Below are positions 44,911-52,134 of a stretch of DNA of 64,000 nt, one piece after another; position 1 is the first letter of the stretch; each line of letters begins with the position of its first letter. The translations under genes and the position numbers were made by a program. The stretch lies in assembly GCA_048499435.1 (NCBI GenBank), contig JASNZW010000001.1:62001-126000 (forward strand). The letters run 5' to 3'. Source of the stretch: DAOTWC01 sp048499435. Lineage in GTDB: Bacteria; Chloroflexota; Anaerolineae; Aggregatilineales; Phototrophicaceae. The notes below the pieces were generated by a model. That model was given only the letters and a program-made list of their open reading frames with translations. It had not been told where the DNA came from and searched no databases.

Positions 44911-45345
44911 TCAGTCACTGGGGGGAATGCCAATTTTGATCTGCAACCCCAGTTCGTCTAAGAACTGCGCTACATATGCTGGAGGAAGTTTGGTCAATAA
45001 ATTAGGAATATCAATGACAATCGGATTAGGTTCGAATTGGACATTGAGTGCTCGTAACAATCGCGCGGCTGCTTTTGGGCTAATCTTAATCAGTCGATCT
45101 ATCTCAATAGTGGCACGGTGGCCGTGCCGCTCATAACCCTGCCTTGAATCGGAAATTCCTAGCAAATAATCCGTCGTTACATCGAAGAAATCTGCAAACT
45201 TCAAAAGTGTATCGCTGGTCACATCGGTACGATTCGCCTCATAACGTCCCACCTGCTGACGACTAACACCGACTGCTTGTGCCAATTCATCTGGTGACAG
45301 GTTGTACTGCTCACGCAGCTGTCTTAGACGCTTTCCATCAATCAT
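44911..45345 (-). CDS. XRE-family repressor-like regulator of the element
   Basis: 144 residues. The Cro/CI-type helix-turn-helix fills the first 65 residues (LRQLREQYNLSPDELAQAVGVSRQQVGRYEANRTDV, then LLKFADFFDVTTDYLLG). The remaining 75 residues are a separate domain with no protease motif, so it is not a LexA/CI autocleaving repressor. Composition is less GC-rich than the host genes. It is divergent from the small HTH/primase operon, the usual arrangement for a repressor controlling element replication. Confidence 0.88.
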   Translation of the reverse strand: MIDGKRLRQLREQYNLSPDELAQAVGVSRQQVGRYEANRTDVTSDTLLKFADFFDVTTDYLLGISDSRQGYERHGHRATIEIDRLIKISPKAAARLLRALNVQFEPNPIVIDIPNLLTKLPPAYVAQFLDELGLQIKIGIPPSD

Positions 45346-45385
45346 ACAGCCTCCTAGATTATGTCCCTATTGTAACGCCGAAGTA

Positions 45386-45414
45386 TTGACATTAGCGCGT
45401 AAAAGTTACATACT
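45386..45414 (+). promoter_or_regulatory. Promoter for the replication operon of the element
   Basis: A consensus TTGACA (45386-45391) and CATACT (45409-45414) with 17-bp spacing lie 33 bp before the small HTH gene. Short inverted AGTAT/ATACT motifs flank the promoter and may be sites for the divergent XRE repressor. On the minus strand TACAAT (45374-45369) is a -10 candidate for that repressor. Confidence 0.7.
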
Positions 45415-45446
45415 TTGAGTATCGTATTTCATTGAGGACAAGAGCT

Positions 45447-45788
45447 ATGCCATATCAATTGGTTAAGAGACTAGAGCAGAAACGAGGCAACCTACGCGCA
45501 GTTATACCAGTGCTGGTTACACAGTACGGTCAAGTTGAAGCTGGGCGACAGCTGGGTCTTAGCGCCGCCACAATTAGCAAATGGCTAAAAGCACACGGCT
45601 ACAAAAAACGGGTTGACTACATCACACTGACACAGGCGCGGCTGGAACTGGCGGCGCTGCGCAACCTGCTCGTACACGGGCCGGACGGCGGCACAGGCGC
45701 TGAAGCGCTCGAACTGGCGCACCGGGCCGATATGTTGGCCGCACTGATCAAGCGGCTGGAAACAACGGAAAGCGAACAATCAGCGTGA
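45447..45788 (+). CDS. Small HTH protein of the element
   Basis: 113 residues. A homeodomain/resolvase-type helix-turn-helix is clear at about 25-55 (YGQVEAGRQLGLSAATISKWLKAHGY). A helical C-terminal part (LTQARLELAALRNLL, then ADMLAALIKRLETTE) may dimerise. ATG 45447 has GAGGA about 9 nt upstream. The stop overlaps the next start by 4 nt (GTGA), so it is translated with the primase. It may act as replication initiator accessory, activator or excision-type factor. Confidence 0.75.
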   Translation: MPYQLVKRLEQKRGNLRAVIPVLVTQYGQVEAGRQLGLSAATISKWLKAHGYKKRVDYITLTQARLELAALRNLLVHGPDGGTGAEALELAHRADMLAALIKRLETTESEQSA

Positions 45789-46654
45789 AGCAGCCTGAAA
45801 TGCTCATAGAAGCCCTACGGCTGCTGAAAGCCAACATTGGGGTTATCCCGTGCGCGGGCAAGCGCCCGGCGCTGGCCCGCTGGAAGCGCTACATGCGTGA
45901 GCGGATGACCGTCAGCGAACTTATCAGCCATTACCACGCCGGGCGGCTGCAGAACATCGGCGTCGTGTGTGGCGCAGTTTCGCGGCTGGTGGTGCTTGAT
46001 TTGGACGGCGACGCCGCCGTGCGCGCCTTTGCCGAACAATTTCCTGACCTGTATCACGGCACGCGCGTCGTTCGCAGCGGCGGCGGGCACGGCGAACACG
46101 TCTACTTCCGCCCGGCGCTGCCGCCGCGCACGATACGCATAATGGCCGTGCCGGACGTTGGCAATCTGGAACTGCGCGCCGACGGCTGCTACATCATCGC
46201 GCCGCCGTCAATTCACCCCGACACGGGCGTGCGCTACGTGGTCAAACACGATCTGCCTATTCTGGAAGTGCCCGATCTGGAACGTGTGCGCGCATGGCTG
46301 GTTGAGCACAGCAGCCAGAAGCTGCGCGCCGCCGTCAGCGGGCCGCGCGACTCTTCCAGCGGCACGCCGGTAGCATCCGGTGTGCGAGCCATTGGCTTTG
46401 CTCAGGCGGCCCTCGCCGGTGAAATCAACGCCGTGCGCAGCACGCCGCGCGGCGGCCAGAACAACCGGCTTAACCTGGCTGCTTACAGTTTGGGCCAGCT
46501 TGTGGCCGATGAGCTGCTGACGCGGGAGCTGGTCGAGCGGGAGCTGCTGGCGGCGGCGCTGGCCGTCGGGCAGCCCGAATTACCCTCATGGCGCACGATA
46601 CAGAGCGGGCTGGCCGCCGGTATGAATAACCCCCGGAGTCGCAGACGTGGCTAA
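45785..46654 (+). CDS. Prim-Pol domain primase/polymerase
   Basis: 289 residues with an N-terminal AEP-type Prim-Pol domain. IGVIPCAGKRPALARWKRY opens it, RLVVLDLDGD holds the metal-binding acidic pair, VVRSGGGHGEHVYF is the motif II His region, and ELRADGCYIIAPPSIHPDTGVRY is motif III. It should prime or extend DNA synthesis from the element's origin. The C-terminal 80 residues are a helical linker domain (GGQNNRLNLAAYSLGQL). The start is GTG inside the previous stop, and the gene overlaps the helicase gene by 8 nt. Confidence 0.9.
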   Translation: MKQPEMLIEALRLLKANIGVIPCAGKRPALARWKRYMRERMTVSELISHYHAGRLQNIGVVCGAVSRLVVLDLDGDAAVRAFAEQFPDLYHGTRVVRSGGGHGEHVYFRPALPPRTIRIMAVPDVGNLELRADGCYIIAPPSIHPDTGVRYVVKHDLPILEVPDLERVRAWLVEHSSQKLRAAVSGPRDSSSGTPVASGVRAIGFAQAALAGEINAVRSTPRGGQNNRLNLAAYSLGQLVADELLTRELVERELLAAALAVGQPELPSWRTIQSGLAAGMNNPRSRRRG

Positions 46655-47969
46655 TGACTCGGATGCCGATGGTCTGGTTCCAGTCAAGGCCGATGACGAC
46701 CAACTGGCAACCTATATCGCTGCACAATGGCAGGGCAAATTCGCCTATCTGCGATCAGCGTGGCATGTCTACGAAAGCGGTTACTGGCAAAGGCAGGAAG
46801 AGTCAGAACGGCGCAAGGCCATTCGAGAAGCGTTGGTTCCCGTGCGTGAACTGATAGGCGGTATCAGGCAAGGCCGAATTACAGCCCTTGCGGCCATGCT
46901 TCAGGATGATTGTTTTATCCCTGACCGCAAAATGAACGAACTCGAACGAGAAACGGCGCGGTATATCAACCTGATTAACGGGCTGTATGACCTGGAACGC
47001 CGCCAGCTTGAGCCACACAATCCAGCCCTGTATTTCACTAACCAACTGAGCTTCGCCTATGACCCAGCTGCCGATTGTCCAAACTTCAAGCGCTTTCTGA
47101 AAACGTCGCTGGCCTATCCCGACGGCGGTACAGATCATGACATGGTAGCACTCGCACAGGAAGGGCTGGCATACAGCATGACGGCCCGTACAGACAAGAA
47201 AGCCTCATTCTGGCTAGTAGGCCAGCCTGATACCGGGAAAAGCACGCTGGTGGGCCTGATTCGCGAACTAATGGGCAATCTGCACGCCACCGTAGATTTG
47301 AACCAGCTAGCCAGCAACCGCTTTCTGCTGTCCGGAATCGTGGGTAAGCGCGTCGTGACTTTCACCGAAGCCGATAGCAACGCTTTTCTGCCTGACGCGC
47401 TCTACAAGGCGATGGTAGGCGGGCAAGATGAAATCTGGGTGGACGTGAAAAACAAGCCGGGCATATCGTTCGTGCCAACGGCGAAATTTTGGTGGGCGAT
47501 GAACAGCGCGCCAAAGGTGAATGACCGGTCAGGCGCGACACTTAACCGGCTGCTGCCTATCCTGTTCGAACACATCATCCCCCCGGATCAGCGCAACCCC
47601 AATCTGCCTGCCCTGCTGCGTCAGGAGCGGCCCGGCATTTTCAACTATCTCATGATTGGCTGGGAACGTCTGGTCAATACGGGCGAATTCACCCGATCAG
47701 ATCGGTCGGTCGCATGGCGCGAACAGTACCGGTTCGAGAACGACATTGAGGCGATTTACAGCAGCGAACGCTGGGACATCAACCCAGAGTTTTTCATACG
47801 TGGCGAAGACCTCTACAGCAACTACCGAATCTGGTGTGAAAGCAACGGCTACAAGCCGAAAAACGCGGCCAATGCAGCCAAAGAATGGCGGCGCTTGGGC
47901 TTAACCGACGTTCGCAGCAACGGGCGGACACATTGGAAAGGCGCGCGCCTTAAACCGGATTCTTCGTGA
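46647..47969 (+). CDS. Phage/plasmid P4-D5-type superfamily 3 helicase
   Basis: 440 residues. The N-terminal D5-like region (about 1-165, with FTNQLSFAYDPAADCPNFKRFL) leads into a superfamily 3 helicase: Walker A FWLVGQPDTGKSTLVGLI near residue 190, VVTFTEADSNAFLP as Walker B, and KFWWAMNSAPKV as the sensor strand with Asn. A C-terminal winged helix (WDINPEFFIRGEDLYSNYRIWCESNGYKPKN) completes the fold. With the Prim-Pol gene it forms the primase-helicase split found in P4-like elements. GTG 46647 has GGAG upstream. Confidence 0.9.
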   Translation: MANDSDADGLVPVKADDDQLATYIAAQWQGKFAYLRSAWHVYESGYWQRQEESERRKAIREALVPVRELIGGIRQGRITALAAMLQDDCFIPDRKMNELERETARYINLINGLYDLERRQLEPHNPALYFTNQLSFAYDPAADCPNFKRFLKTSLAYPDGGTDHDMVALAQEGLAYSMTARTDKKASFWLVGQPDTGKSTLVGLIRELMGNLHATVDLNQLASNRFLLSGIVGKRVVTFTEADSNAFLPDALYKAMVGGQDEIWVDVKNKPGISFVPTAKFWWAMNSAPKVNDRSGATLNRLLPILFEHIIPPDQRNPNLPALLRQERPGIFNYLMIGWERLVNTGEFTRSDRSVAWREQYRFENDIEAIYSSERWDINPEFFIRGEDLYSNYRIWCESNGYKPKNAANAAKEWRRLGLTDVRSNGRTHWKGARLKPDSS

Positions 47970-48269
47970 TTTGCAGCGCAAAAACCATCTGCTCATCTGC
48001 ATCATCTGCTACTAAAGTGCAGATGAGTAGCAGATGAAGTAGCAGATGAAATTGCCTGTTTTTCAAGCGCATATAAAGAAGCGACGGAAAGGTAGTAGCA
48101 GATGAGCAGATGAAATCCAAAAGTTTTGTTTTTTGAAATTTGGGCCACCCGTGCGCCTAACGAAATCTTCGCCAGATACGCCGGCAACCCCCAACTTATG
48201 GCTCGCAAAGCTTCAGTGAAGGGAGCATTAGTCAAATGGTGATAGTTCGCTTACCGAAGGGAAAACGCA
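47970..48269. other. Iteron-like repeat cluster, candidate replication origin of the element
   Basis: 300 bp without a credible gene. GCAGATGA occurs five times (starting at 48017, 48028, 48040, 48096 and 48104). Its reverse complement TCATCTGC occurs at 47991 and 48000, with a partial copy CATCTGC at 47984. An AT-rich stretch lies between the two direct clusters and after the second. The position just behind the primase-helicase genes suits an origin of replication. Confidence 0.6.
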
Positions 48270-48599
48270 GTGACAGACCTACCAGATATTGAAGTGAAGG
48301 AACTCATAACGTGCGTGCTTAACAAGACCGGCACAGTGAGGCCGTATGACCGTATCCGGCTGCGTGTGTGCGAGCATCTGGTTGGGCGCGGCCTGATGGA
48401 ATCGGTTGATGCTGACGGCTGTTTCAACACCGGGTATTACCCGGCAATCGTGCCGACGCTCAAGCGCAGCGCCGCGCTGCGCCTGACCGACGCCGGGCGG
48501 CTGGCCGTGCTGAATCTGGCCGTGCGGGACTACGGCGACTATTTCCCGGTCGCCAGCGATATTTTGGCCGCGCAGAGAAAATGTGAGGAATCGGCATGA
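48270..48599 (+). CDS. Small element protein, winged-helix-like
   Basis: 109 residues. The segment VRPYDRIRLRVCEHLVGRGLMESVDADGCFNTGYYPAIVPTLKRSAALRLTDAGRLAVLNL in outline fits a winged helix with a closing LTDAGR motif, as in many regulator tails. GTG 48270 is preceded by GAAGGGAA. The stop overlaps the next ATG by 4 nt. It starts the second transcription unit of the element, which also holds the membrane protein, two tiny ORFs and the recombinase. Specific role unknown. Confidence 0.65.
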   Translation: MTDLPDIEVKELITCVLNKTGTVRPYDRIRLRVCEHLVGRGLMESVDADGCFNTGYYPAIVPTLKRSAALRLTDAGRLAVLNLAVRDYGDYFPVASDILAAQRKCEESA

Positions 48600-49579
48600 A
48601 TGACCTGACTCCGCGTGAAACCGCGCAGGCGCGTCAAGCTGCTGAAAAACAGCGCCGCCAGCAGCTTGATGGCCAAAGGCCCAATCTGGCCCATTTTCAG
48701 GGCGGCGAAGGCCGGGACGCGCGAATCATTAGCGGCGTGCTGTTAGGAGCAAAAGCGGCAATTCCGGCAATCGCGCTGCTGGCGGCGCTGGCGTCGTCGG
48801 TGCGCACTGTCCAGGTTGTGAGCGCGATTTACGCCGAAGCTGGCTCACATCCTATCGGCGTGATTGTGGCCGCCGTAGCGTTTACGCTGGCCATTGAGGG
48901 CGCGCTGTTCGTGCTGGCGCTGGCTCAAGAGGGCGAAGCCATGCGGCGGCGCGCTGAGCGGGCGCGGCGGCACGTTGGCAGTTTGCGCGGCCTATGGTAC
49001 GGGCTGCTGGTCCGGGTCGGCGTGCGCCCGGCGCTGCGCTGGGATGAAATGCCTGAATCGTCCGGGCGAATCGGAATCGTGTTGGCGCTGGCGTTAGCCG
49101 CGGCGCTGGCAACTAACCTCTATCTGGGCATGCAGCCGATTATCCGTGAAATGGGCACAAGCAGCCTGCAGACGTTTCTGGCCGGTTTGTGGTCTGCGCC
49201 GGCTGCGCTGCAAATGACGTTCGCCGTTGATCTGGTGCTGGCGCTGTTTGCGCCGCTGGTAGCCTACGCAGCCGGACACCTCACGGCGCGCTACGCGGCT
49301 GAAATCGCCCAGCAGGCGCAGGCGGGCCGCCTGGCGTATGAGCGCGACCTGGCCGCCTGGCGGGATGCCTACGCTAACCCGCTAGCAACTGAAGAAGGCG
49401 CGGCGCTGCTGGCCGAACATCTGGAATACAAGCGCCGTCTGAAGGCCGGGCGTCAGACCGTCCCTTTTGGGAATACAGCCCGCGAACTGGCAGGCCCCGA
49501 ATCTGGCCCGATGATCGTGCACGCAAACGGGCATGGGCACGGCGCGAACGGGCACAACGTAGACGAAACAAGGAGATAG
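48596..49579 (+). CDS. Polytopic element membrane protein of unknown function
   Basis: 327 residues. A charged N-terminus (about 1-45) precedes roughly four transmembrane helices: IPAIALLAALASS, IGVIVAAVAFTLAIEGALFVLALA, IGIVLALALAAALATNLYLGM and FAVDLVLALFAPLVAYAAGHL. A basic loop of about 40 residues lies between the second and third helix. The C-terminal 90 residues are soluble and helical (AAEIAQQAQAGRLAYERDLAAWRDAYAN) with a His/Gly-rich end. The pattern resembles membrane proteins carried by plasmids and integrative elements, but I recognise no family. Confidence 0.7.
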   Translation: MNDLTPRETAQARQAAEKQRRQQLDGQRPNLAHFQGGEGRDARIISGVLLGAKAAIPAIALLAALASSVRTVQVVSAIYAEAGSHPIGVIVAAVAFTLAIEGALFVLALAQEGEAMRRRAERARRHVGSLRGLWYGLLVRVGVRPALRWDEMPESSGRIGIVLALALAAALATNLYLGMQPIIREMGTSSLQTFLAGLWSAPAALQMTFAVDLVLALFAPLVAYAAGHLTARYAAEIAQQAQAGRLAYERDLAAWRDAYANPLATEEGAALLAEHLEYKRRLKAGRQTVPFGNTARELAGPESGPMIVHANGHGHGANGHNVDETRR

Positions 49580-49583
49580 TACG

Positions 49584-49745
49584 ATGAAACTGAAGGTTTA
49601 CCGCACGCCCGGTTTGCAGGGCTGGGAAGTCTCGCTGTTCTGGCGCAACTGGTCACTGACGCTGCTGTTCAGCTTCGCGCTGCTGTTAGAGCGTGAAGAA
49701 GGTGGAAATATCGTGTGGACGAACTTCAAGAGGAATGACGTATGA
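49584..49745 (+). CDS. 53-residue element ORF
   Basis: ATG 49584 with AGGAG about 8 nt upstream, stop TGA at 49743-49745. The product starts MKLKVYRTPGLQGWEVSLFW and has a hydrophobic stretch (LTLLFSFALLL) before a polar tail. It starts 4 bp after the membrane protein stop and its own stop overlaps the next ATG, which supports real translation. Possibly a small membrane-associated partner. Function unknown. Confidence 0.5.
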   Translation: MKLKVYRTPGLQGWEVSLFWRNWSLTLLFSFALLLEREEGGNIVWTNFKRNDV

Positions 49746-49870
49746 GCGTGCCAGCGTGTGAGATAGGCGCTGTGCCGGTGCTCGCCGCGCCGGCACAGCA
49801 TGGCACGCCCCAGACACAAACAGAAAAGGGCCGGGTGTCCGGCCCCATTGTAGCACGGAATGAGGGTTAG
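49742..49870 (+). CDS. 42-residue element ORF
   Basis: ATG 49742 overlaps the previous stop by 4 nt and has AGAGGA about 8 nt upstream; the stop TAG ends at 49870, just before the recombinase start. The product (MSVPACEIGAVPVLAAPAQH and onward) has no recognisable motif. It may only couple translation to the recombinase gene. Confidence 0.35.
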   Translation: MSVPACEIGAVPVLAAPAQHGTPQTQTEKGRVSGPIVARNEG

Positions 49871-49874
49871 CCGC

Positions 49875-50816
49875 ATGACCGCACTTCAGGCAGCCTATGA
49901 GGAATTCCTGCTGGCGTGCTATGCGGACGGCCTGAAGCCGTCAACCATCGCGTGGTATCGCTCAATTCTTGGCACGTTCGTCGCTCACTTCAGTACGTGC
50001 GAGTTAGAGGCGCTGACAGCGCGCGATATTCGGCGCTATATGGCCGATCTGCGCCAGCGCACCGAACGCTACACGGATGCATCCCAGCGGCCCGCTGCCA
50101 GCGGCGGCCTGACTGACAACACCATCGCCGGGCATAGTCAGTGCCTGCGCCGGTTCTGGTCATGGGCCGATGGTGAATACCATCTGGCAGCTAACCCTAT
50201 GGCCGGTATACGCCGGGCGCGCCGCCCACAGCCCAAGCCAAAAACGCTGTCAGCGTCCGACTTCGTGCGGCTGTTCAATGCGACGGCGGGCAGCAACGGC
50301 CCGCGTGACCGGGCGCTGCTGGCGTTCATGGCCGATACGGGCGCGCGCTTAGGCGGCATATCATCACTGACAATGCCGCGCCTGGACATGCTGCATCATC
50401 AGGCGATTGTGACCGAAAAAGGCGGCAAGGCGCGCGCTGTCCCGTTCACCGGAACGACCGCCCAACTGCTGTACCAGTGGCTGCAATTCCGGCCAGTTGA
50501 GGGCGATACCGTGTTCGGCCTGACCAGTGACGGTATCAGGCAGGTCATTCGGCGGCTTAAAGCACGCGCGGGCGTGACCGGCGCGGTCAATCCACACGCC
50601 TTCCGCCACAACTTCGCCCGCGTGTACCTGCAGAACGGCGGCGATCTGGTCAGCCTGGCGCGGCTTATGGGTCATGAAGACATCAAGACAACCGCGGACT
50701 ACTACGCCATCTATGACCAATCCGAATTGAGCGATATGCACGAACGCTACAGCCCGCTTAAGAGCATGTTATCGGACACTGCAAGAAAATCTGAAGAAGG
50801 TGTTATTGAGGAGTGA
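49875..50816 (+). CDS. Tyrosine recombinase/integrase of the element
   Basis: 313 residues. The SAM-like core-binding domain (about 1-95: LQAAYEEFLLACYADGLKPSTIAWYRSIL in outline) precedes the catalytic domain with Arg in DTGARLGGIS, Lys in EKGGKARAVPF, HAFRHNFAR (HxxR), LMGHEDIKTTADYYAIYD with His and the Tyr nucleophile. All catalytic residues are present, so it should be active. ATG 49875 has GAGGG upstream; ATG 49860 is an alternative. Its stop lies 7 bp before the tRNA-Arg fragment, the normal place for an integrase next to its attachment site. Confidence 0.93.
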   Translation: MTALQAAYEEFLLACYADGLKPSTIAWYRSILGTFVAHFSTCELEALTARDIRRYMADLRQRTERYTDASQRPAASGGLTDNTIAGHSQCLRRFWSWADGEYHLAANPMAGIRRARRPQPKPKTLSASDFVRLFNATAGSNGPRDRALLAFMADTGARLGGISSLTMPRLDMLHHQAIVTEKGGKARAVPFTGTTAQLLYQWLQFRPVEGDTVFGLTSDGIRQVIRRLKARAGVTGAVNPHAFRHNFARVYLQNGGDLVSLARLMGHEDIKTTADYYAIYDQSELSDMHERYSPLKSMLSDTARKSEEGVIEE

Positions 50817-50823
50817 CCTAAAA

Positions 50824-50866
50824 CCTACGGAACAATAGGTCGGGGGTTCGAATCCCTCCAGGCACG
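50824..50866 (+). pseudogene. 3' half of tRNA-Arg(ACG), right boundary remnant
   Basis: Anticodon loop CT-ACG-GA, 3' stem ACAAT, variable loop AGGTC, T stem GGGGG/CCCTC around TTCGAAT, acceptor strand CAGGCAC and discriminator G. The upstream bases cannot pair as a 5' anticodon stem, and no 5' half exists, so identity begins at position 31-32. It is what remains of a tRNA-Arg gene after integration at its anticodon loop. Confidence 0.82.
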
Positions 50867-50874
50867 CTTCCCGA

Positions 50875-50906
50875 AGGGCGATGACGACCATCATCGCCCT
50901 TTTTTT
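50875..50906 (+). terminator. Rho-independent terminator of the former tRNA-Arg gene
   Basis: AGGGCGATGA (50875-50884) and TCATCGCCCT (50891-50900) form a perfect 10-bp stem with a 6-nt loop, followed by a run of seven Ts. It now serves the recombinase transcript. Confidence 0.93.
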
Positions 50907-50972
50907 GCGCCTTGTCAAGCGCCTCACACGCGCCAGTTTTTCAGCGCCCGTAAGCCGCCCGCTAACCCCCGA

Positions 50973-51005
50973 CGGCGATTACCGGCAATCCGCGCGCCGT
51001 CAGCG
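50973..51005 (+). repeat. 33-bp direct repeat, right copy
   Basis: Identical to 43745-43777. It lies outside the tRNA-Arg remnant and terminator. The overlapping interval 50991-51025 also matches 43934-43968 at 33 of 35 positions, so this spot joins pieces of two places in the left-end region. On the minus strand the join reads QRVNQCALTARGLPVIAV before a stop. Confidence 0.9.
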
Positions 51006-51040
51006 CGCACTGGTTGACGCGCTGCCCGCCGGGGCCGGCT

Positions 51041-51067
51041 TTGCCCGCCGCGAACTTTTGGTACAAT
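51041..51067 (+). promoter_or_regulatory. Extended -10 promoter for the phosphotransferase gene
   Basis: TGGTACAAT (51059-51067) is an extended -10, with TTGCCC at 51041-51046 as a short-spaced -35 candidate. It lies 30 bp before ATG 51097. Confidence 0.5.
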
Positions 51068-51096
51068 TGGGCCTGTTTGTCGCAAAGGGGCGGGCC

Positions 51097-52122
51097 ATGA
51101 CAGCAGACGAGCTGCGATCACAGTTAGAGGCGTTTATCCAGGCGCAGGCCGGCGTCCACGCCGCCATTGAATCGCTCACGCCGCTGGCCGGCGGCGCATC
51201 GCGCGAGTCGTGGCTGGTGACGCTGCGCCTGGGCGGCCAGCTCGAACGGCTGGTGCTGCGCCGCGACCTGCCCACCACCATGTACGAGCGCGCCCTGACG
51301 CGCGGCCAGGAATTTGCCCTTGTCCAGGCTGCGCACAGCAGCGGCGTGCTGGCGCCGCGTCCGCGCTGGCACAGCGCCGACGGCGGCGCGCTCGGCAGCC
51401 CCTTCTTCCTGGTGGATTTCGTGGACGGCGCGTCTATCGGGCGGCAGGTGGTGCGCGCGCCAGAGCTGGCCGCCGCCCGCGCCGCCCTGCCGGAGCAGAT
51501 GGCGGAGCAGCTCGCCCGCATCCACGCGCTCGATGTGCGCGCGCACCCGCTCAGCTTTCTGCCCGCGCCGCGCGCCGGTTTCACGCCCGCGCAGGAGGCG
51601 GTCGCGCAGGTGCGCGAGCTGCTGGACGCGCTGGCCGACACGCTCGATCTGCACAGCCCCGCGCTGGAGTTCGGCCTGCGCTGGGTCGAACAGCACCTGC
51701 CACCGGCGGGCGCGCTCACGCTGGTGCACGGCGACTTCCGCCTGGGCAACCTGATCGTCGGCCCGCAGGGCCTGCGCGCCGTCATTGACTGGGAATTCAG
51801 CCACCTGGGCGACCCGCTGGAAGAGCTGGGCTACCTGTGCATGCGCGACTGGCGCTTCGGCGTCGGCCACCTGCGCCTCAGCGGCCTCTGCCCGCGCGAG
51901 CCGTTCCTCGCCGCCTACGAACGGCACAGCGGCCGCGCGGTTGACCGCGCCGCAGTGGACTGGTGGGAGATCATGGGCAACCTGCGCTGGGGCGCGGTGT
52001 GCCTGGCGCAGGCCAGCCGTCACCTGTCCGGCGTGGACCGCAGCGTCGAGTTCGCCAGTCTGGGCCGCCGCTCCGCCGAAATGCAGCTTGAGCTGCTGCG
52101 CCTGATCGAAGACCGGCTCTAA
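51097..52122 (+). CDS. APH-family phosphotransferase (ACAD10/FadE36-like)
   Basis: 341 residues of the aminoglycoside-phosphotransferase/choline-kinase fold. LTPLAGGASRESWLVTLR is the nucleotide loop, ERLVLRRDLP contributes the strand with the usual Lys replaced by Arg, LVHGDFRLGNLIV is the catalytic Brenner motif and VIDWEFSHLGDPLEELGYL the metal-binding DxE-type motif. Relatives act with acyl-CoA dehydrogenases on hydroxyacyl substrates, so a link to the acyl-CoA pathways here is possible. ATG 51097 follows AAAGGGGCGGGCC; the frame is open further upstream into the repeat but this lacks family content. Confidence 0.82.
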   Translation: MTADELRSQLEAFIQAQAGVHAAIESLTPLAGGASRESWLVTLRLGGQLERLVLRRDLPTTMYERALTRGQEFALVQAAHSSGVLAPRPRWHSADGGALGSPFFLVDFVDGASIGRQVVRAPELAAARAALPEQMAEQLARIHALDVRAHPLSFLPAPRAGFTPAQEAVAQVRELLDALADTLDLHSPALEFGLRWVEQHLPPAGALTLVHGDFRLGNLIVGPQGLRAVIDWEFSHLGDPLEELGYLCMRDWRFGVGHLRLSGLCPREPFLAAYERHSGRAVDRAAVDWWEIMGNLRWGAVCLAQASRHLSGVDRSVEFASLGRRSAEMQLELLRLIEDRL

Positions 52123-52134
52123 CCGCGCCCGCCG

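Noticed and set aside
47984..48111. A CRISPR array
   Set aside because: Repeat units are only 8 bp, partly inverted and unevenly spaced, without spacers of constant length or cas genes.
48002..48235. A 77-codon minus-strand frame across the iteron region
   Set aside because: Its end is built from the repeats (SSATSSATHLH), it has no ribosome site, and it breaks the co-directional gene order.
43745..51005. Reading the 33-bp repeats as simple attL/attR of the recombinase
   Set aside because: The right copy lies outside the tRNA-Arg fragment and its terminator, while the integrase abuts the tRNA fragment, so the tRNA halves are the better boundaries.
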